From assembly GCA_051000755.1 (NCBI GenBank), contig JBPCNZ010000143.1:5596-69595 (forward strand): 64,000 nt of DNA, written 5' to 3'. Origin of the DNA: JALZAH01 sp051000755. GTDB taxonomy: Bacteria; Actinomycetota; Acidimicrobiia; Acidimicrobiales; Palsa-688. The notes under the pieces are model-generated. The model saw only the letters and a program-made list of their open reading frames with translations, was not told the DNA's origin and searched no databases. Positions 35,447-44,549 of the stretch are shown piece after piece. The number at the start of each line of letters is the position of its first letter. Position 1 is the first letter of the stretch. Made by a program: the position numbers and the translations under genes.

Positions 35447-35497
35447 GTGCGTCGACTGACGGCTCTCGGGACTCGGCCGGGCCGGAGGTGGCCATGA
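35447..35497 (+). CDS. Putative 16-residue leader peptide coupled to the next gene
   Basis: GTG 35447 begins a 16-codon frame (MRRLTALGTRPGRRWP) whose TGA overlaps the ATG of the following membrane protein (CCATGA). A -10 hexamer lies 6 nt upstream, so the transcript would start on this GTG. It may couple ribosome loading to the downstream gene, which has only a moderate GGAGG of its own. Chance cannot be excluded for so short a frame. Confidence 0.35.
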   Translation: MRRLTALGTRPGRRWP

Positions 35498-36267
35498 GCG
35501 CCGGGGCCCTGTTCCTGGCGGTGTTTCTTGCCTGCGCCGTCGAGGCGGTCGAGGCCACGACCATCGTCCTGGCCGCAGGCACGGTCCGAAATTGGCGCTC
35601 GGCGATCCTGGGCCTGTTCGCCGGCATCGGGGTCCTCGCCATCATCGTGGCTGCGCTGGGGCCGGCGATCTCCGCCGTCCCCCTCAGGAGCCTGCGTCTC
35701 GTGGTCGGCGGTCTGCTGTTGGTCTTCGGGCTCCAATGGCTCCGCAAGGCGGTCCTGCGCGCCAGTGGCCACAAGGCGCTGCACGACGAAGCCCAGATCT
35801 ACCTCAACCAGGTGGCGGCGGCCGAGGAGGCTACCGTCGAAAGACGGGGAAGGGTCCCCGATTGGTATGCCTTCACCCTCTCGTTCAAGGGCGTGGTCCT
35901 CGAAGGGCTGGAGGTGGCGTTCATCGCCTTGACGTTCGGGAGCAACCAGCACGACATCCCCCTCGCGGCCGTGGCCGCCGTCTCCGCCGTGGTTGTGGTT
36001 GCGGCCCTCGGTGTCGCCGTCCGAGCCCCCCTGGCCAAGGTTCCGGAGAACACCATGAAGTTCGTGGTCGGCATCATGCTCACGTCCTTCGGCATGTTCT
36101 GGGGCGCCGAGGGTGCCGGGGCCAACTGGCCCGAGAGTGACGCCGCCCTCCTCGCCATCGTGCCGGCTGTGGCCCTGTTCGGGATCGGCCTGACGTTCCT
36201 CCTGCGCCGACCGGCCGGTCGGCCCACGACCCCCGTGTCACCGTCGACGCCGATCGAGACGGTCTGA
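35494..36267 (+). CDS. COG4280-type integral membrane protein
   Basis: A 257-residue membrane protein with about six or seven helices. Two acidic helix motifs, ACAVEAVEATTIVLAAGT near the N-terminus and FKGVVLEGLEVAFIALTFG near the middle, form an internal repeat like those of small cation transporters (the UPF0016/LysE-like arrangement). Transport is therefore an inference; no substrate is known. GGAGGTGGCC precedes ATG 35494. A 67-residue membrane protein follows with no gap. Confidence 0.85.
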   Translation: MSAGALFLAVFLACAVEAVEATTIVLAAGTVRNWRSAILGLFAGIGVLAIIVAALGPAISAVPLRSLRLVVGGLLLVFGLQWLRKAVLRASGHKALHDEAQIYLNQVAAAEEATVERRGRVPDWYAFTLSFKGVVLEGLEVAFIALTFGSNQHDIPLAAVAAVSAVVVVAALGVAVRAPLAKVPENTMKFVVGIMLTSFGMFWGAEGAGANWPESDAALLAIVPAVALFGIGLTFLLRRPAGRPTTPVSPSTPIETV

Positions 36268-36471
36268 GTGCTCAGCCGCCTCCGTTCGTTCGGCGGGTTC
36301 TGGTACGACTTCGTGATCGGTGACGACTGGCGGGTTGCCGCCGGCGTGGTGGTGGCGCTGGCCGTGACCTACGGGCTCAGCCGAACATCGGTGCCGGCGT
36401 GGTGGGTCGTTCCCGTAGCGGTCCTCGTGCTGCTGCCCTTCAGCCTGTGGAGAGTCGTCCGCCGGCGCTGA
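36268..36471 (+). CDS. Small two-helix membrane protein
   Basis: A 67-residue protein with two hydrophobic segments (VAAGVVVALAVTYGL and VVPVAVLVLLPFSLW) and a basic C-terminus. Its GTG directly abuts the stop of the COG4280 protein, so the two are translationally linked and may form a complex. There is no family I can name. Confidence 0.75.
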   Translation: MLSRLRSFGGFWYDFVIGDDWRVAAGVVVALAVTYGLSRTSVPAWWVVPVAVLVLLPFSLWRVVRRR

Positions 36472-36533
36472 GGTCTCGCGGGCGGTGGGCCCCCGACGTC
36501 GGGTTCGGGCTTCACCTGCGGACCCCGAGCCGG

Positions 36534-36539
36534 TAGCGT
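36534..36539 (+). promoter_or_regulatory. -10 hexamer for the EF-G-like gene
   Basis: TAGCGT, about 72 nt upstream of the ATG. Unlike most genes here, this one would have a leader of about 65 nt, ending in GGGGAGG. Confidence 0.35.
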
Positions 36540-36611
36540 GATCGGAGTCTGAACGACCAGGCACACCCTGGTCGGGGGAGCCCCGGCGCGACCGGGGCGG
36601 GGAGGTTGCTC

Positions 36612-38708
36612 ATGTCGGGATCGGTGCAGAGCTATCCGCCGGCGAGGATCCGCAACGTGGCGTTCGTGGGCCACGGCGGCGTCGGCAAGACGACCCTGAC
36701 GGAGGCGATCCTCCACGCCGCAGGCGCCATCGGCCGCCCCGGTCGGGTGGAGGACGGCTCGACGGTCAGCGACTACGAGCCCGAGGAACGCCGCCGCCAG
36801 ATCTCCCTGTCGGCGTCGATGGCCGTGGCCGAATGGGACGGCCACAAGCTCAACCTGATCGATTGTCCCGGGTACGCGGATTTCGCCGGGGAGGCGCTCG
36901 CCGCCCTTTCCGTGGCGGACCTGGCCGTGTTCGTCGTCAGTGCCGTCGACGGAGTGGAGGCCCAGACCGAGGCCCTGTGGCGGGCTGCGGCCGATCTGAG
37001 GCTGCCCCGGATGATCTTCATCAACAAGCTGGACCGGGAGCGGGCCAGCTTCTCCCAGACGCTCGACCAGCTGCGCTCGACCTTCGGCGCCGGGATCGCC
37101 CCCCTCGAGCTGCCGATCGGGGAGGAATCCACGTTCCGTGGCGTCGCCGACCTGTTGTCGGACACCGCCATCACCTACATCGACGGCCAGCCCACCACCG
37201 GGCTCATCCCCGACGACATGGCCGCCACCGAGCACGAGGTGCACGACAACCTCGTCGAGGGCATCGTGGTCGCCGACGACGAGCTGATGGAGCGTTACCT
37301 CGACGGCGAGACCCCATCGGTCGAACGGCTGGAGAAGACGCTCGCCCTGGGCGTGGCGTCCGCCCAGGTGTTCCCCGTCACCATCGGCTCCGCGACCGCG
37401 GAGGTGGCCGTCGACCGCCTGGCCACCTTCATCTGCGAGATCGGGCCCTCCCCCCTCGCCCGCCCGCCGGTCAAAGTCCATGTCCCCCACGACGAGCAGT
37501 CCAACGGCTCGGGGTCGGTCACGACCGAGGTCGTCCCCGATCCCGACGGCCAGCCGTTGGCCCTGGTGTGGAAGACGATGGCCGACCGCCACGTCGGGCG
37601 CATCTCGATGTTCAAGGTGCTCTCGGGCACCCTCGGGGCCGACACCATCCTGGTCAACGCCCGCACCCGGGCTGACGAGCGCCTGCACGCCCCCTTCACC
37701 CTTCGCGGCACCGAGCAGCTGGCCGTGACCGAGCTGGTGGCCGGTGACCTGGGGGCGGTGTCCAAGCTCAACGACGTCGCCGTGGGCGACACCCTCGCCC
37801 CCAAGGGCACCCCCGTGAGCGTCGTCGTGCCCAGCCCGCCCGAACCAGTCCTCGCCGTCGGCATCCGGCCTCACGCCGCGGGTGACGACGACAAGTTGAT
37901 GACGGCGCTCCACCGTCTGTGCGATGAGGATCCGTCGCTGGTCGTCCGCCGGGACGACGAGACCCACCAGACCCTGCTGGTCGGCGTGGGCGACACCCAT
38001 CTGGCCGTCACCGTCGAACGCCTCTCTCGTCGCTTCGGTGTCGACGTCGACACTGAAGCGGTCCTGGTGGCCTACCGCGAGACGATCACCGCCCCCGCCG
38101 ACGGGGAAGGGAAGTACAAGAAGCAAACGGGAGGACACGGCCAGTACGGCGTAGCCACGTTGGCCGTCGAGCCTCTCGAGCGAGGCGCCGGTTTCGAGTT
38201 CGTGGACAAGGTGGTCGGCGGCGCCATCCCCCGGCAGCTCATCCCGGCCGTGGCCAAAGGCGTCGAGGAGGCCATGGCCTCCGGCGGCGTCCACGGGTTC
38301 CCCGTCGTCGACCTGCGGGTGACCTGCCTGGACGGCAAGTACCACCCCGTCGACTCGTCGGAGATGAGCTTCAAGATGGCCGGGGCCCTGGCTCTGCGCG
38401 AAGCGCTGGCGGCGGCCGCCCCCGTGATCCTCGAACCGGTGTCGGCGGTCGAGGTGGTCGTGCCCGACGGCTGCCAGGGTGACGTGCTCGGTGATCTGAG
38501 CTCGCGTCGCGGCCGGGTGCAGAACACCGAGCCCGACGATGTCGGCTGGTCACGGATCACGGCCCTGGTCCCCACGTCGGAGCTGTCCCGCTACGCCACC
38601 GAGCTGCGGGCCGCGACCGCGGGGCGGGGCCGCTTCGGCATCCGCCACGACCACTACGACTTCCTGCCCCCCAACCTCGCGGACAAGATAACGGCCAAGG
38701 ACGGCTGA
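36612..38708 (+). CDS. fusA2: Elongation factor G-like GTPase (FusA2 type)
   Basis: A 698-residue EF-G paralogue. GTPase motifs: GHGGVGKTTL (G1), DCPGYADF (G3), NKLD (G4). Domains II to V follow, including KQTGGHGQYG and PVVDLRVTCLDGKYH. Switch I reads EERRRQISLS rather than the ERGITI of canonical EF-G, as in the FusA2/EF-G-like subfamily, whose role in translation is not settled. GGGGAGG lies 6 nt before ATG 36612; TTG 36606 is less likely. Confidence 0.92.
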   Translation: MSGSVQSYPPARIRNVAFVGHGGVGKTTLTEAILHAAGAIGRPGRVEDGSTVSDYEPEERRRQISLSASMAVAEWDGHKLNLIDCPGYADFAGEALAALSVADLAVFVVSAVDGVEAQTEALWRAAADLRLPRMIFINKLDRERASFSQTLDQLRSTFGAGIAPLELPIGEESTFRGVADLLSDTAITYIDGQPTTGLIPDDMAATEHEVHDNLVEGIVVADDELMERYLDGETPSVERLEKTLALGVASAQVFPVTIGSATAEVAVDRLATFICEIGPSPLARPPVKVHVPHDEQSNGSGSVTTEVVPDPDGQPLALVWKTMADRHVGRISMFKVLSGTLGADTILVNARTRADERLHAPFTLRGTEQLAVTELVAGDLGAVSKLNDVAVGDTLAPKGTPVSVVVPSPPEPVLAVGIRPHAAGDDDKLMTALHRLCDEDPSLVVRRDDETHQTLLVGVGDTHLAVTVERLSRRFGVDVDTEAVLVAYRETITAPADGEGKYKKQTGGHGQYGVATLAVEPLERGAGFEFVDKVVGGAIPRQLIPAVAKGVEEAMASGGVHGFPVVDLRVTCLDGKYHPVDSSEMSFKMAGALALREALAAAAPVILEPVSAVEVVVPDGCQGDVLGDLSSRRGRVQNTEPDDVGWSRITALVPTSELSRYATELRAATAGRGRFGIRHDHYDFLPPNLADKITAKDG

Positions 38709-38721
38709 GAGGCGCAGCCTC

Positions 38722-38727
38722 TAGAGT
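38722..38727 (+). promoter_or_regulatory. -10 hexamer of leaderless-type promoter for the PAS-GAF-SpoIIE gene
   Basis: TAGAGT, 7 nt (TGGCGCC), then ATG 38735. Confidence 0.5.
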
Positions 38728-38734
38728 TGGCGCC

Positions 38735-41028
38735 ATGATGTCGGGGGGCGCACAAGAGTCGGTACCGAGTGGTGTCGGCCTGTCGGACGACTCGGCGGCG
38801 CGGCGGGCCCAGGAACGGGCTCTCGCCGACGAACGCGACCGTCTGGCCTTGGCCCTGGCGGCGGGCGGCCTGGGGTTGTGGAGTTGGGACCGGGCCTCCA
38901 AGGTGATCGGCTGGGGGGACGGGCTGGCCCAGATGTTCGGCCGGGACCCGGCGTCCATGCCGGATTCGGTCGACGCCTGGCTGGAGATCGTGCACCCCGA
39001 CGATCGGCTGGCAGTGGCCACCGCCATGGCCGCGGCCTCGACGGGGCGGGCATCAACCAGATGGAGTACCGGGTGGTCTGGCCGGACGGCACCGTGCGGT
39101 GGTTGGAGTGCAGCGGCAAGATGACCGTCGGCGACGACGACGTGGTCACCGGCGCGGTCGGGGTCATGGCCGACGTCACCGCCCGACGAGAGTCCCAATC
39201 CGAGGCGGAGTTGCTGCGGGCCCGCCTCGAGCTCCTCTCCACCGTCGGCCTTACCCTGGCCGAGGCCCGCGGCCTCGACGGCCGCCTGACGGCGCTGAGT
39301 GAAGCCGTGGTCCCCGGCTTGGCGGACTGTTGCGCCATCCACCTCATCGGCGACGGGGGTCGGCTCGTCCTCACCGCCACCCACCACGCGGGCCAGAGTG
39401 GCCAGGAATGCTTGGAGCAGGCCCTACGCAAGCTCACCGTGTCCCCGGATCAGCCCTGGGGGCCCGGCGCCGTGTTCGCCTCGGGGTCGCCCGAGCTGAT
39501 CCCCGAGATCGGCGGCCCGGTGGCCCTCCCCTTCCCGGACGGCGACCCGGAGGGGGCCCGGGTCTTCGGGTCATTGGGCCTGCGCAGTCTGTTCACCGTG
39601 CCGTTGCGAGCCGCCACCCACACGGTCGGAACGTTGGCCCTGGGCCGGACCCGGGCCGAGGTATGGACCGCGGACGATCAGACGTTGGCGGTTGAGGTCG
39701 GCCGCCGGGCGGGGATGCTGATCGACAACGCCACCCTCCTCGACGCCGAGCACCAGGCCCTGGCCGAGTCCGACGCGGCCCGGGCCCGGCTGGTCCTGCT
39801 GGCCGAGCTCAGCATGGCCCTGTCGTCGAGCCTCGACCTCGACCCCGTGCTCGAACGCCTCGCATCACTGCTGGTGCCGGGCATGGCCGACATCTGCGCC
39901 GTCGACCTGCAGGACCAGACCATCGGGGATCGCTTGGCCGCGGTGGCCGCCATCGACCCGGAGGCCAAGAGGCTCTTCGAGGAAGCCGAGCGTCGCCTTC
40001 CCCGGCGCCGTAACCCGACCAGCTCGCTGACCCGCACCCTCGTGAGCGGCCAGCCCACGCTGATCCCCGACTGCACCGACGACTACCTGTCGATGAACAC
40101 GCCGGACCCTGCGGTGGCCGCCATCTACCACCACCTGCGGCTGTCGTCCATCCTCGTCGTCCCTCTGGTGGCGCGGGGTGGGATCCTCGGCGCCATCACC
40201 CTGTTGCGCAGGGACGACGCCGTCCGGCCCCCCGCCCACTACACGGAGGCGGACATCGACCTGGCCTCCCAGGTCGCCGACCGGGCCGCGGTGGCGCTCG
40301 ACAACGCCCGCCTCTACACCGCACAGCGGGGGGTGGCCGAGCAGCTCCAGCGAGGGCTGCTGCCCGAGATCGCACCCGGACCGCACCTGGCGGCCGCCAC
40401 CCGCTACCTACCGGCCGGGTCCGGCGTGGGGGGTGACTGGTACGACCTGTTTGCCGTCACCGGCGGGGCGACGGCCATTGCCATCGGCGACGTCATGGGC
40501 CACGACATGCAGGCCGCGGCCAGCATGGGCCAGCTGCGTAGCGTGTTCCGTTCCTACGCTTTCGAAGGCACCGACCCTGCCGATGTGCTCGACCGGGCGG
40601 ATCGACTGGTGCAGACCTTCGGGATGGCCCAGCTGGCCACCGCCTTCTGTGCCCAGTTGACACGGATCGGCGGGGAGAGCTGGGAGCTGTGCTACGCCAA
40701 CGCCGGCCACCCGCCGCCGATCGCCCGGTTGCCGGACGGCACGACCACGTTTCTCGATGGCGCCCGCAGCGTCCTGATCGGTGCCCCCCAGGAGGGGCGC
40801 CGGCCCCACGCCTTCCTGACCGTCCCGGTGGGGAGCATCCTGTTGCTCTACACCGACGGCCTCATCGACCGTCGGGACCGGTCCATCAACGACGGTCTCC
40901 ACCAACTGGCCGACCTGGTCCGAACGACCGGTGGGCCCCCCGAGGACCTCTGTGATCGCATCACGACCGAGATGGCGGACAAGGACCGCGCCGACGATGT
41001 GGCGTTGCTGGCGATCGCCCTGCACTAG
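38735..41028 (+). pseudogene. PAS-GAF-GAF-SpoIIE (PP2C) phosphatase, interrupted by a -1 frameshift
   Basis: The first frame gives a helix and most of a PAS domain (GLGLWSWDRASKVIGWGDGL to IVHPDDRLAVATAMAAASTG). The second continues the same PAS domain at INQMEYRVVWPDGTVRWLEC, then two GAF domains (about residues 150-310 and 330-480) and a SpoIIE/PPM phosphatase domain with GVGGDWYDLF, IGDVMGHDMQ and a final DRADDVALLAI. The switch lies in the GGGG of 39043-39046; one more G restores a full product of about 764 residues. Such proteins dephosphorylate anti-anti-sigma factors. The kinase-type gene follows 9 bp downstream. Confidence 0.85.
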
Positions 41029-41031
41029 CGT
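41026..41031 (+). promoter_or_regulatory. -10 hexamer of leaderless-type promoter for the RsbW-like gene
   Basis: TAGCGT, whose TAG is also the stop codon of the upstream phosphatase; 6 nt later comes GTG 41038. Confidence 0.45.
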
Positions 41032-41037
41032 GAGCTC

Positions 41038-41457
41038 GTGCCCCGGCGGCATCGCGGCGATCGACCCGTGACGTCCTCCATCGACGAACACCTCACCCTT
41101 GCACCCGAGCCGTCGGCTGTGGCCACGGCCCGCCAGCTGGTGGCAGACCTGTGCCGGAAGGCGGGCGTCGACGACGACGCCAGCGACATGGCGGTGCTGC
41201 TCACCAGCGAGACGGTGACCAACGCCTTCACCCACGGTCGCAGCGAGGCACAGGTCGCGGTCAGCGTCTCACCGGACAAGATCCGGGTCGAGGTCGGCGA
41301 CGACAACTCCCGCCACCCCCATCAGGTCGTCCGCGACCACGACGCCCTCGACGGTCGGGGCATGACGATCGTCGCCATCCTGGCCACGACCTGGGGGGTC
41401 ACCGACGACCCGTACGGGAAGGTGCTCTGGTTCGAGGTGGCGGTCCCCGAGTCCTAA
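41038..41457 (+). CDS. RsbW-like ATP-binding protein (anti-sigma/HATPase_c)
   Basis: A 139-residue GHKL-fold ATPase domain of the RsbW/SpoIIAB type. The N-box is LLTSETVTNAFTHG, then VEVGDDNS and the G-box region LDGRGMTIVAILA. Such proteins sequester a sigma factor and phosphorylate its antagonist. GTG 41038 gives MPRRHRGDRPVTSS; GTG 41068 is the alternative. Adjacent to a SpoIIE phosphatase, it likely belongs to a partner-switching circuit, perhaps acting on the sigma factor at 6.8-7.6 kb. Confidence 0.87.
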   Translation: MPRRHRGDRPVTSSIDEHLTLAPEPSAVATARQLVADLCRKAGVDDDASDMAVLLTSETVTNAFTHGRSEAQVAVSVSPDKIRVEVGDDNSRHPHQVVRDHDALDGRGMTIVAILATTWGVTDDPYGKVLWFEVAVPES

Positions 41458-41957
41458 GGGGCGCGGCCCGACTCGACCAGGGCCTTGATGCCCTCGACGT
41501 TGGCCGTCATGTTCCGCCGCCACTCATCCATCCTCCGGGCCACGATGCGCTCCTCCTTGTCCGGCCGGGCGGCGATGGCCGGCGCCAGGCCGGAGGGGGC
41601 AGGGCCCATGCGGCCCCACTGCCGCAGCCGGGTCCCGCCGCCCTCGGCCAGCACCTCGAAGCGCCAGGAGGCGCTCACGCCGCCGTCGCCCTCCACGTTC
41701 CACGCCATGCGCCGGGGCGGGTCGTATTCGGCGATCACACACGTCGTCTCCCACCGACCGATGGCGGGGTGCTCGTTGCGGCCGACGAAACGGGCCCCGA
41801 GCGCCGGTCCTGTCGCCCCTTCCACCCATGCCACCTCGACCAACTCGTCGGAGAAGCGGGCCGGCACCGAGATGTCGCAGACCACCTCCCATACCTCCTC
41901 GGGGGTGGCGTCGACCGTGACCTCCACCTCGACAGCCGATCCGTCTTCGTAGCGCAT
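41454..41957 (-). CDS. SRPBCC-family protein
   Basis: A 167-residue START/polyketide-cyclase-like fold protein: EVEVTVDATPEEVWEVVCDI begins the helix-grip, and WRFEVLAEGGGTRLRQWGRM is the C-terminal sheet. These bind hydrophobic ligands; a specific function is not predictable. ATG 41957 follows TAGGGT by 7 nt; the longer open frame to 42686 is antisense to the oxidoreductase gene. Its stop overlaps the stop of the convergent RsbW-like gene (CTAA). Confidence 0.83.
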   Translation of the reverse strand: MRYEDGSAVEVEVTVDATPEEVWEVVCDISVPARFSDELVEVAWVEGATGPALGARFVGRNEHPAIGRWETTCVIAEYDPPRRMAWNVEGDGGVSASWRFEVLAEGGGTRLRQWGRMGPAPSGLAPAIAARPDKEERIVARRMDEWRRNMTANVEGIKALVESGRAP

Positions 41958-41964
41958 GGGCCTC

Positions 41965-41974
41965 ACCCTAGGAT
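41965..41974. promoter_or_regulatory. Bidirectional leaderless-type promoter core (SRPBCC / LLM oxidoreductase)
   Basis: ACCCTAGGAT again gives TAGGAT on plus and TAGGGT on minus. Both hexamers are 7 nt from their start codons (41982 and 41957). Bases 41960-41975 are identical to 31567-31582. Confidence 0.6.
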
Positions 41975-41981
41975 CGAGGGC

Positions 41982-43052
41982 ATGCCGACAGGGTCGCTGC
42001 GGGTTGCCATCTCGATCAGCTCCGTCACCGCCGAGGCCATGCACTTCGCCACCGAGGCCGACCGCCTCGGCGTGCACTCGGTATGGGTTCCCGAGGCGTG
42101 GGGCTATGACGCCTTCACCCCCCTGGCCTTTCTCGCGGCCCGCACCAGCCGCCTCCATCTCGGCACCGGGATCGCCCAGCTCGGCGCCCGCACCCCGGCC
42201 ATGCTGGCCATGTCGGCCATGTCGATGGAGGCGCTGTCGGGGGGCCGGTTCCTGCTCGGACTGGGGGTCAGCGGTCCGCAGGTGATGGAAGGATGGCACG
42301 GGGTGCGCTGGAGCTCCCCGGTGCAGACGACACGCGAGACGATCGAGATCGTCCGAACCGTCGCCCGGGGTGACCGCTTGGACCACCCGGGCCGCATCTA
42401 CCCCCTCCCGCTTCCCGGCCGCGGCGGGCGGGCGCTCCGTTCCATGGCCCCGCCCGTGGCTGTGCCCATCTACCTCGCCGCCCTCGGTCCGAAGAACCTG
42501 GAGCTCACCGGGGAGCTGGCCGACGGGTGGATCGCCAACGCCTTCATTCCCGAGACCGCCGACGTCTTCGTCGACCATCTGGCCGCCGGGGCGCAACGGG
42601 CCGGGCGCGCCGTGGCCGACCTCGATCTGCTCGTCCCTGTCGGGGTGGAGGTCACCGACGACGTCGACGAGGCCTCCCGTCGCCATGCCGGCGGGTACGC
42701 CTTCACCATCGGCGCCATGGGGTCGGCCACCACCAACTTCTACAACGCCGCCTTCACCCGGCAGGGCTTCGGTGACGACGTGGCCGCCGTGGCCGCCCTG
42801 TGGCTCGACGGCAGGCGCGACGAGGCAGCAGCGCGGGTGCCGGCCGATCTGGGATTCAAGACGAACCTGATCGGCCCGCCCGAGGTCATCACCGAGCGGC
42901 TCAGGCTCTACCGAGCCGCCGGGGTGACCACGTTGCAGGCCAAGCTCGGCAGCGTCAACCAGGGCGCCCTCGACACCCTCGGCCAGCTCATGGATCTGGT
43001 CGAGGCGGTCAACGCCGAGACCGCCCCGCCGGCTGGTCAGAACCCGGTCTGA
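41982..43052 (+). CDS. LLM-class F420-dependent oxidoreductase
   Basis: A 356-residue luciferase-like TIM barrel. Landmarks are FATEADRLGVHSVWVPEAWG, LGTGIAQLGARTPAMLAM, MEALSGGRFLLGLGVSGPQV and PIYLAALGPKNLELTGELAD. In actinobacteria this subgroup usually uses deazaflavin F420; the substrate is unknown. ATG 41982 gives the canonical N-terminus; the frame continues open upstream across neighbouring genes. Its 3' end overlaps the lipoprotein gene by 16 nt on the opposite strand. Confidence 0.92.
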   Translation: MPTGSLRVAISISSVTAEAMHFATEADRLGVHSVWVPEAWGYDAFTPLAFLAARTSRLHLGTGIAQLGARTPAMLAMSAMSMEALSGGRFLLGLGVSGPQVMEGWHGVRWSSPVQTTRETIEIVRTVARGDRLDHPGRIYPLPLPGRGGRALRSMAPPVAVPIYLAALGPKNLELTGELADGWIANAFIPETADVFVDHLAAGAQRAGRAVADLDLLVPVGVEVTDDVDEASRRHAGGYAFTIGAMGSATTNFYNAAFTRQGFGDDVAAVAALWLDGRRDEAAARVPADLGFKTNLIGPPEVITERLRLYRAAGVTTLQAKLGSVNQGALDTLGQLMDLVEAVNAETAPPAGQNPV

Positions 43053-43492
43053 TCCGTCCGGGGAGCCTTGGCCAGGTTAGAGCTCAAAGCGGCGCTCACC
43101 TCGGAGGGGATGGCGCTGCTGGCGGCGAGGTCATTCCCCAAAACCTCTTCCACCACCGTCCATCCGCTGCCGTTGCGCTCGAAGCCGATCGTGGCGGCGG
43201 CGCCGGACACGGTGGCCGAAGCCACCGCGTAGTTCCCCACGCAGGTGTGAGCGACGATCGTCCCCGTCAGGCCCCGAGCGTGGGCCGCCCCGGCCAGGTC
43301 GCCGGCCACGCAGGTCGGGTCCGCCGGCGCCGGGCCGTTCAACCCGGGGGCCGTCACCGCCCCGGGCAGGGTCATGGTGGGCACCGACGGCGACGACTCC
43401 GTCGTCGGTGCCGTCGATGAGCCCCCCGATCCGCACCCGGCCGCCATGGCCCCCGCCACCAACAGCGACCCCACGACGCGACGCCTGGCCAC
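43037..43492 (-). CDS. Small secreted lipoprotein
   Basis: A 151-residue product starting VARRRVVGSLLVAGAMAAGC, a lipoprotein signal with lipobox AAGC. A Ser/Thr/Pro linker follows, then a compact domain with Cys residues (DPTCVAGDLAGAAHARG, VAHTCVGNYAVASATVSG) that may form a disulfide. The domain has a VxGxxxxxGFERNGSGW pattern common in small actinobacterial envelope proteins. GTG 43492 has GAAGG 8 nt upstream; an earlier GTG-type start at 43579 would bury the signal peptide. Confidence 0.8.
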   Translation of the reverse strand: MARRRVVGSLLVAGAMAAGCGSGGSSTAPTTESSPSVPTMTLPGAVTAPGLNGPAPADPTCVAGDLAGAAHARGLTGTIVAHTCVGNYAVASATVSGAAATIGFERNGSGWTVVEEVLGNDLAASSAIPSEVSAALSSNLAKAPRTDQTGF

Positions 43493-43584
43493 CTGCCGCG
43501 CCTTCCCGCTTCTGGCCGGCGCGACACTTCCAAGGCGGTGGACCCTGGCCGTCAACTTCGACGGGCAGTCCGGTGTCAACGGGT

Positions 43585-44352
43585 TCAGGGACCCTTGCGA
43601 CCGGGCCAGTCGGCCAGGGTGTCGAGGAATGAGGTGCGAATCTCGTCGATGCGCTTGGGCAGATCCTCATGGGACCAGCCGTCCACCGGCACCGGCGCCA
43701 GGACCGCGACCTCGACGTGACCGGAGCCCATCATCTTCGACGACGAGCTGCCCAGCACCTCGGCGTTGCGGATCACGATGGGCACGATCGGCAGCCCGGT
43801 GGCCATGGCCACCCGGAACGCCCCCTTCTTGAACGGACCGAGGCTGCCGTCCTCGGACCGGGTGCCCTCGGGGGCGACGAGGACCGAGAGCCCCTTGCGG
43901 GCCAGGTCCTCGATCGGGCGCAGCTGCTCGCTGGCCGGCGCCTTGCCGGAACGGTCGACGAAACAGATGTCCATGAACCGCCCGAACGTCCCCATGAGCG
44001 GGTCCTTCTCGAGCTCCTTCTTGGCGATGGCGGTGAAGCTGGTGCGCACCAGGGAGGCGGTGACCATGGAGTCCCAGTTGTTCTTGTGGTTCCACACGAA
44101 CACCGCCGGCCGCGGCTTGCGCAGGTGCTGGCGTCCCGTGACCACCTCGACGCTGACGCCTCCGGTGGCCAGATACCAGTCCAGCCACGCCGGTAGGGCG
44201 GCATCGAACCCGGCCCGCTTGCCGCGCCGCAGGGCTGCGACCGTGGCGCCGGCGGCGGTGGCCGAGGGGATGGCCGCCAGGGCCGCGCCCATGCGGGCGG
44301 CGCGCACCGTCTGGCCAGGTGTGGGAATCGGGAACGGGCCGATGGATGGCAC
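43585..44352 (-). CDS. plsC: 1-acyl-sn-glycerol-3-phosphate acyltransferase (PlsC family)
   Basis: A 255-residue acyltransferase that makes phosphatidic acid from lysophosphatidate. The HX4D motif is NHKNNWDS (about residue 93); further motifs are FVDRSGK, VAPEGTRSEDG and IVPIVIRNAEVL. GTG 44352 has GAGGAGG 8 nt upstream and is preferred over the internal ATG at MGAALAAI. It lies between the lipoprotein and the broken ggt on the same strand, with a 197-bp gap upstream holding a possible TACGAT -10. Confidence 0.9.
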   Translation of the reverse strand: MPSIGPFPIPTPGQTVRAARMGAALAAIPSATAAGATVAALRRGKRAGFDAALPAWLDWYLATGGVSVEVVTGRQHLRKPRPAVFVWNHKNNWDSMVTASLVRTSFTAIAKKELEKDPLMGTFGRFMDICFVDRSGKAPASEQLRPIEDLARKGLSVLVAPEGTRSEDGSLGPFKKGAFRVAMATGLPIVPIVIRNAEVLGSSSSKMMGSGHVEVAVLAPVPVDGWSHEDLPKRIDEIRTSFLDTLADWPGRKGP

Positions 44353-44549
44353 AGGCAGGTCCTCCTCGGGTGGTTCTCCGACGCCCGGCGAGCGCTGGTG
44401 AACCAAGCCAGCCTCCCATCGTACCGGTCCGGCTCGATTCGATCCGCTCCGTGGCCATCCGCTCCGGGCGATCCGCCCTGCGCTCCGGTGGCGTCCCCGT
44501 GACGGGGTCGGTTCCAACGTGCGCCCATCCTGACCGGCCCGCCCAGGGG

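Noticed and set aside
44425..44450. GGCTCGATTCGATCC as a tRNA fragment
   Set aside because: No matching acceptor or anticodon stem nearby.
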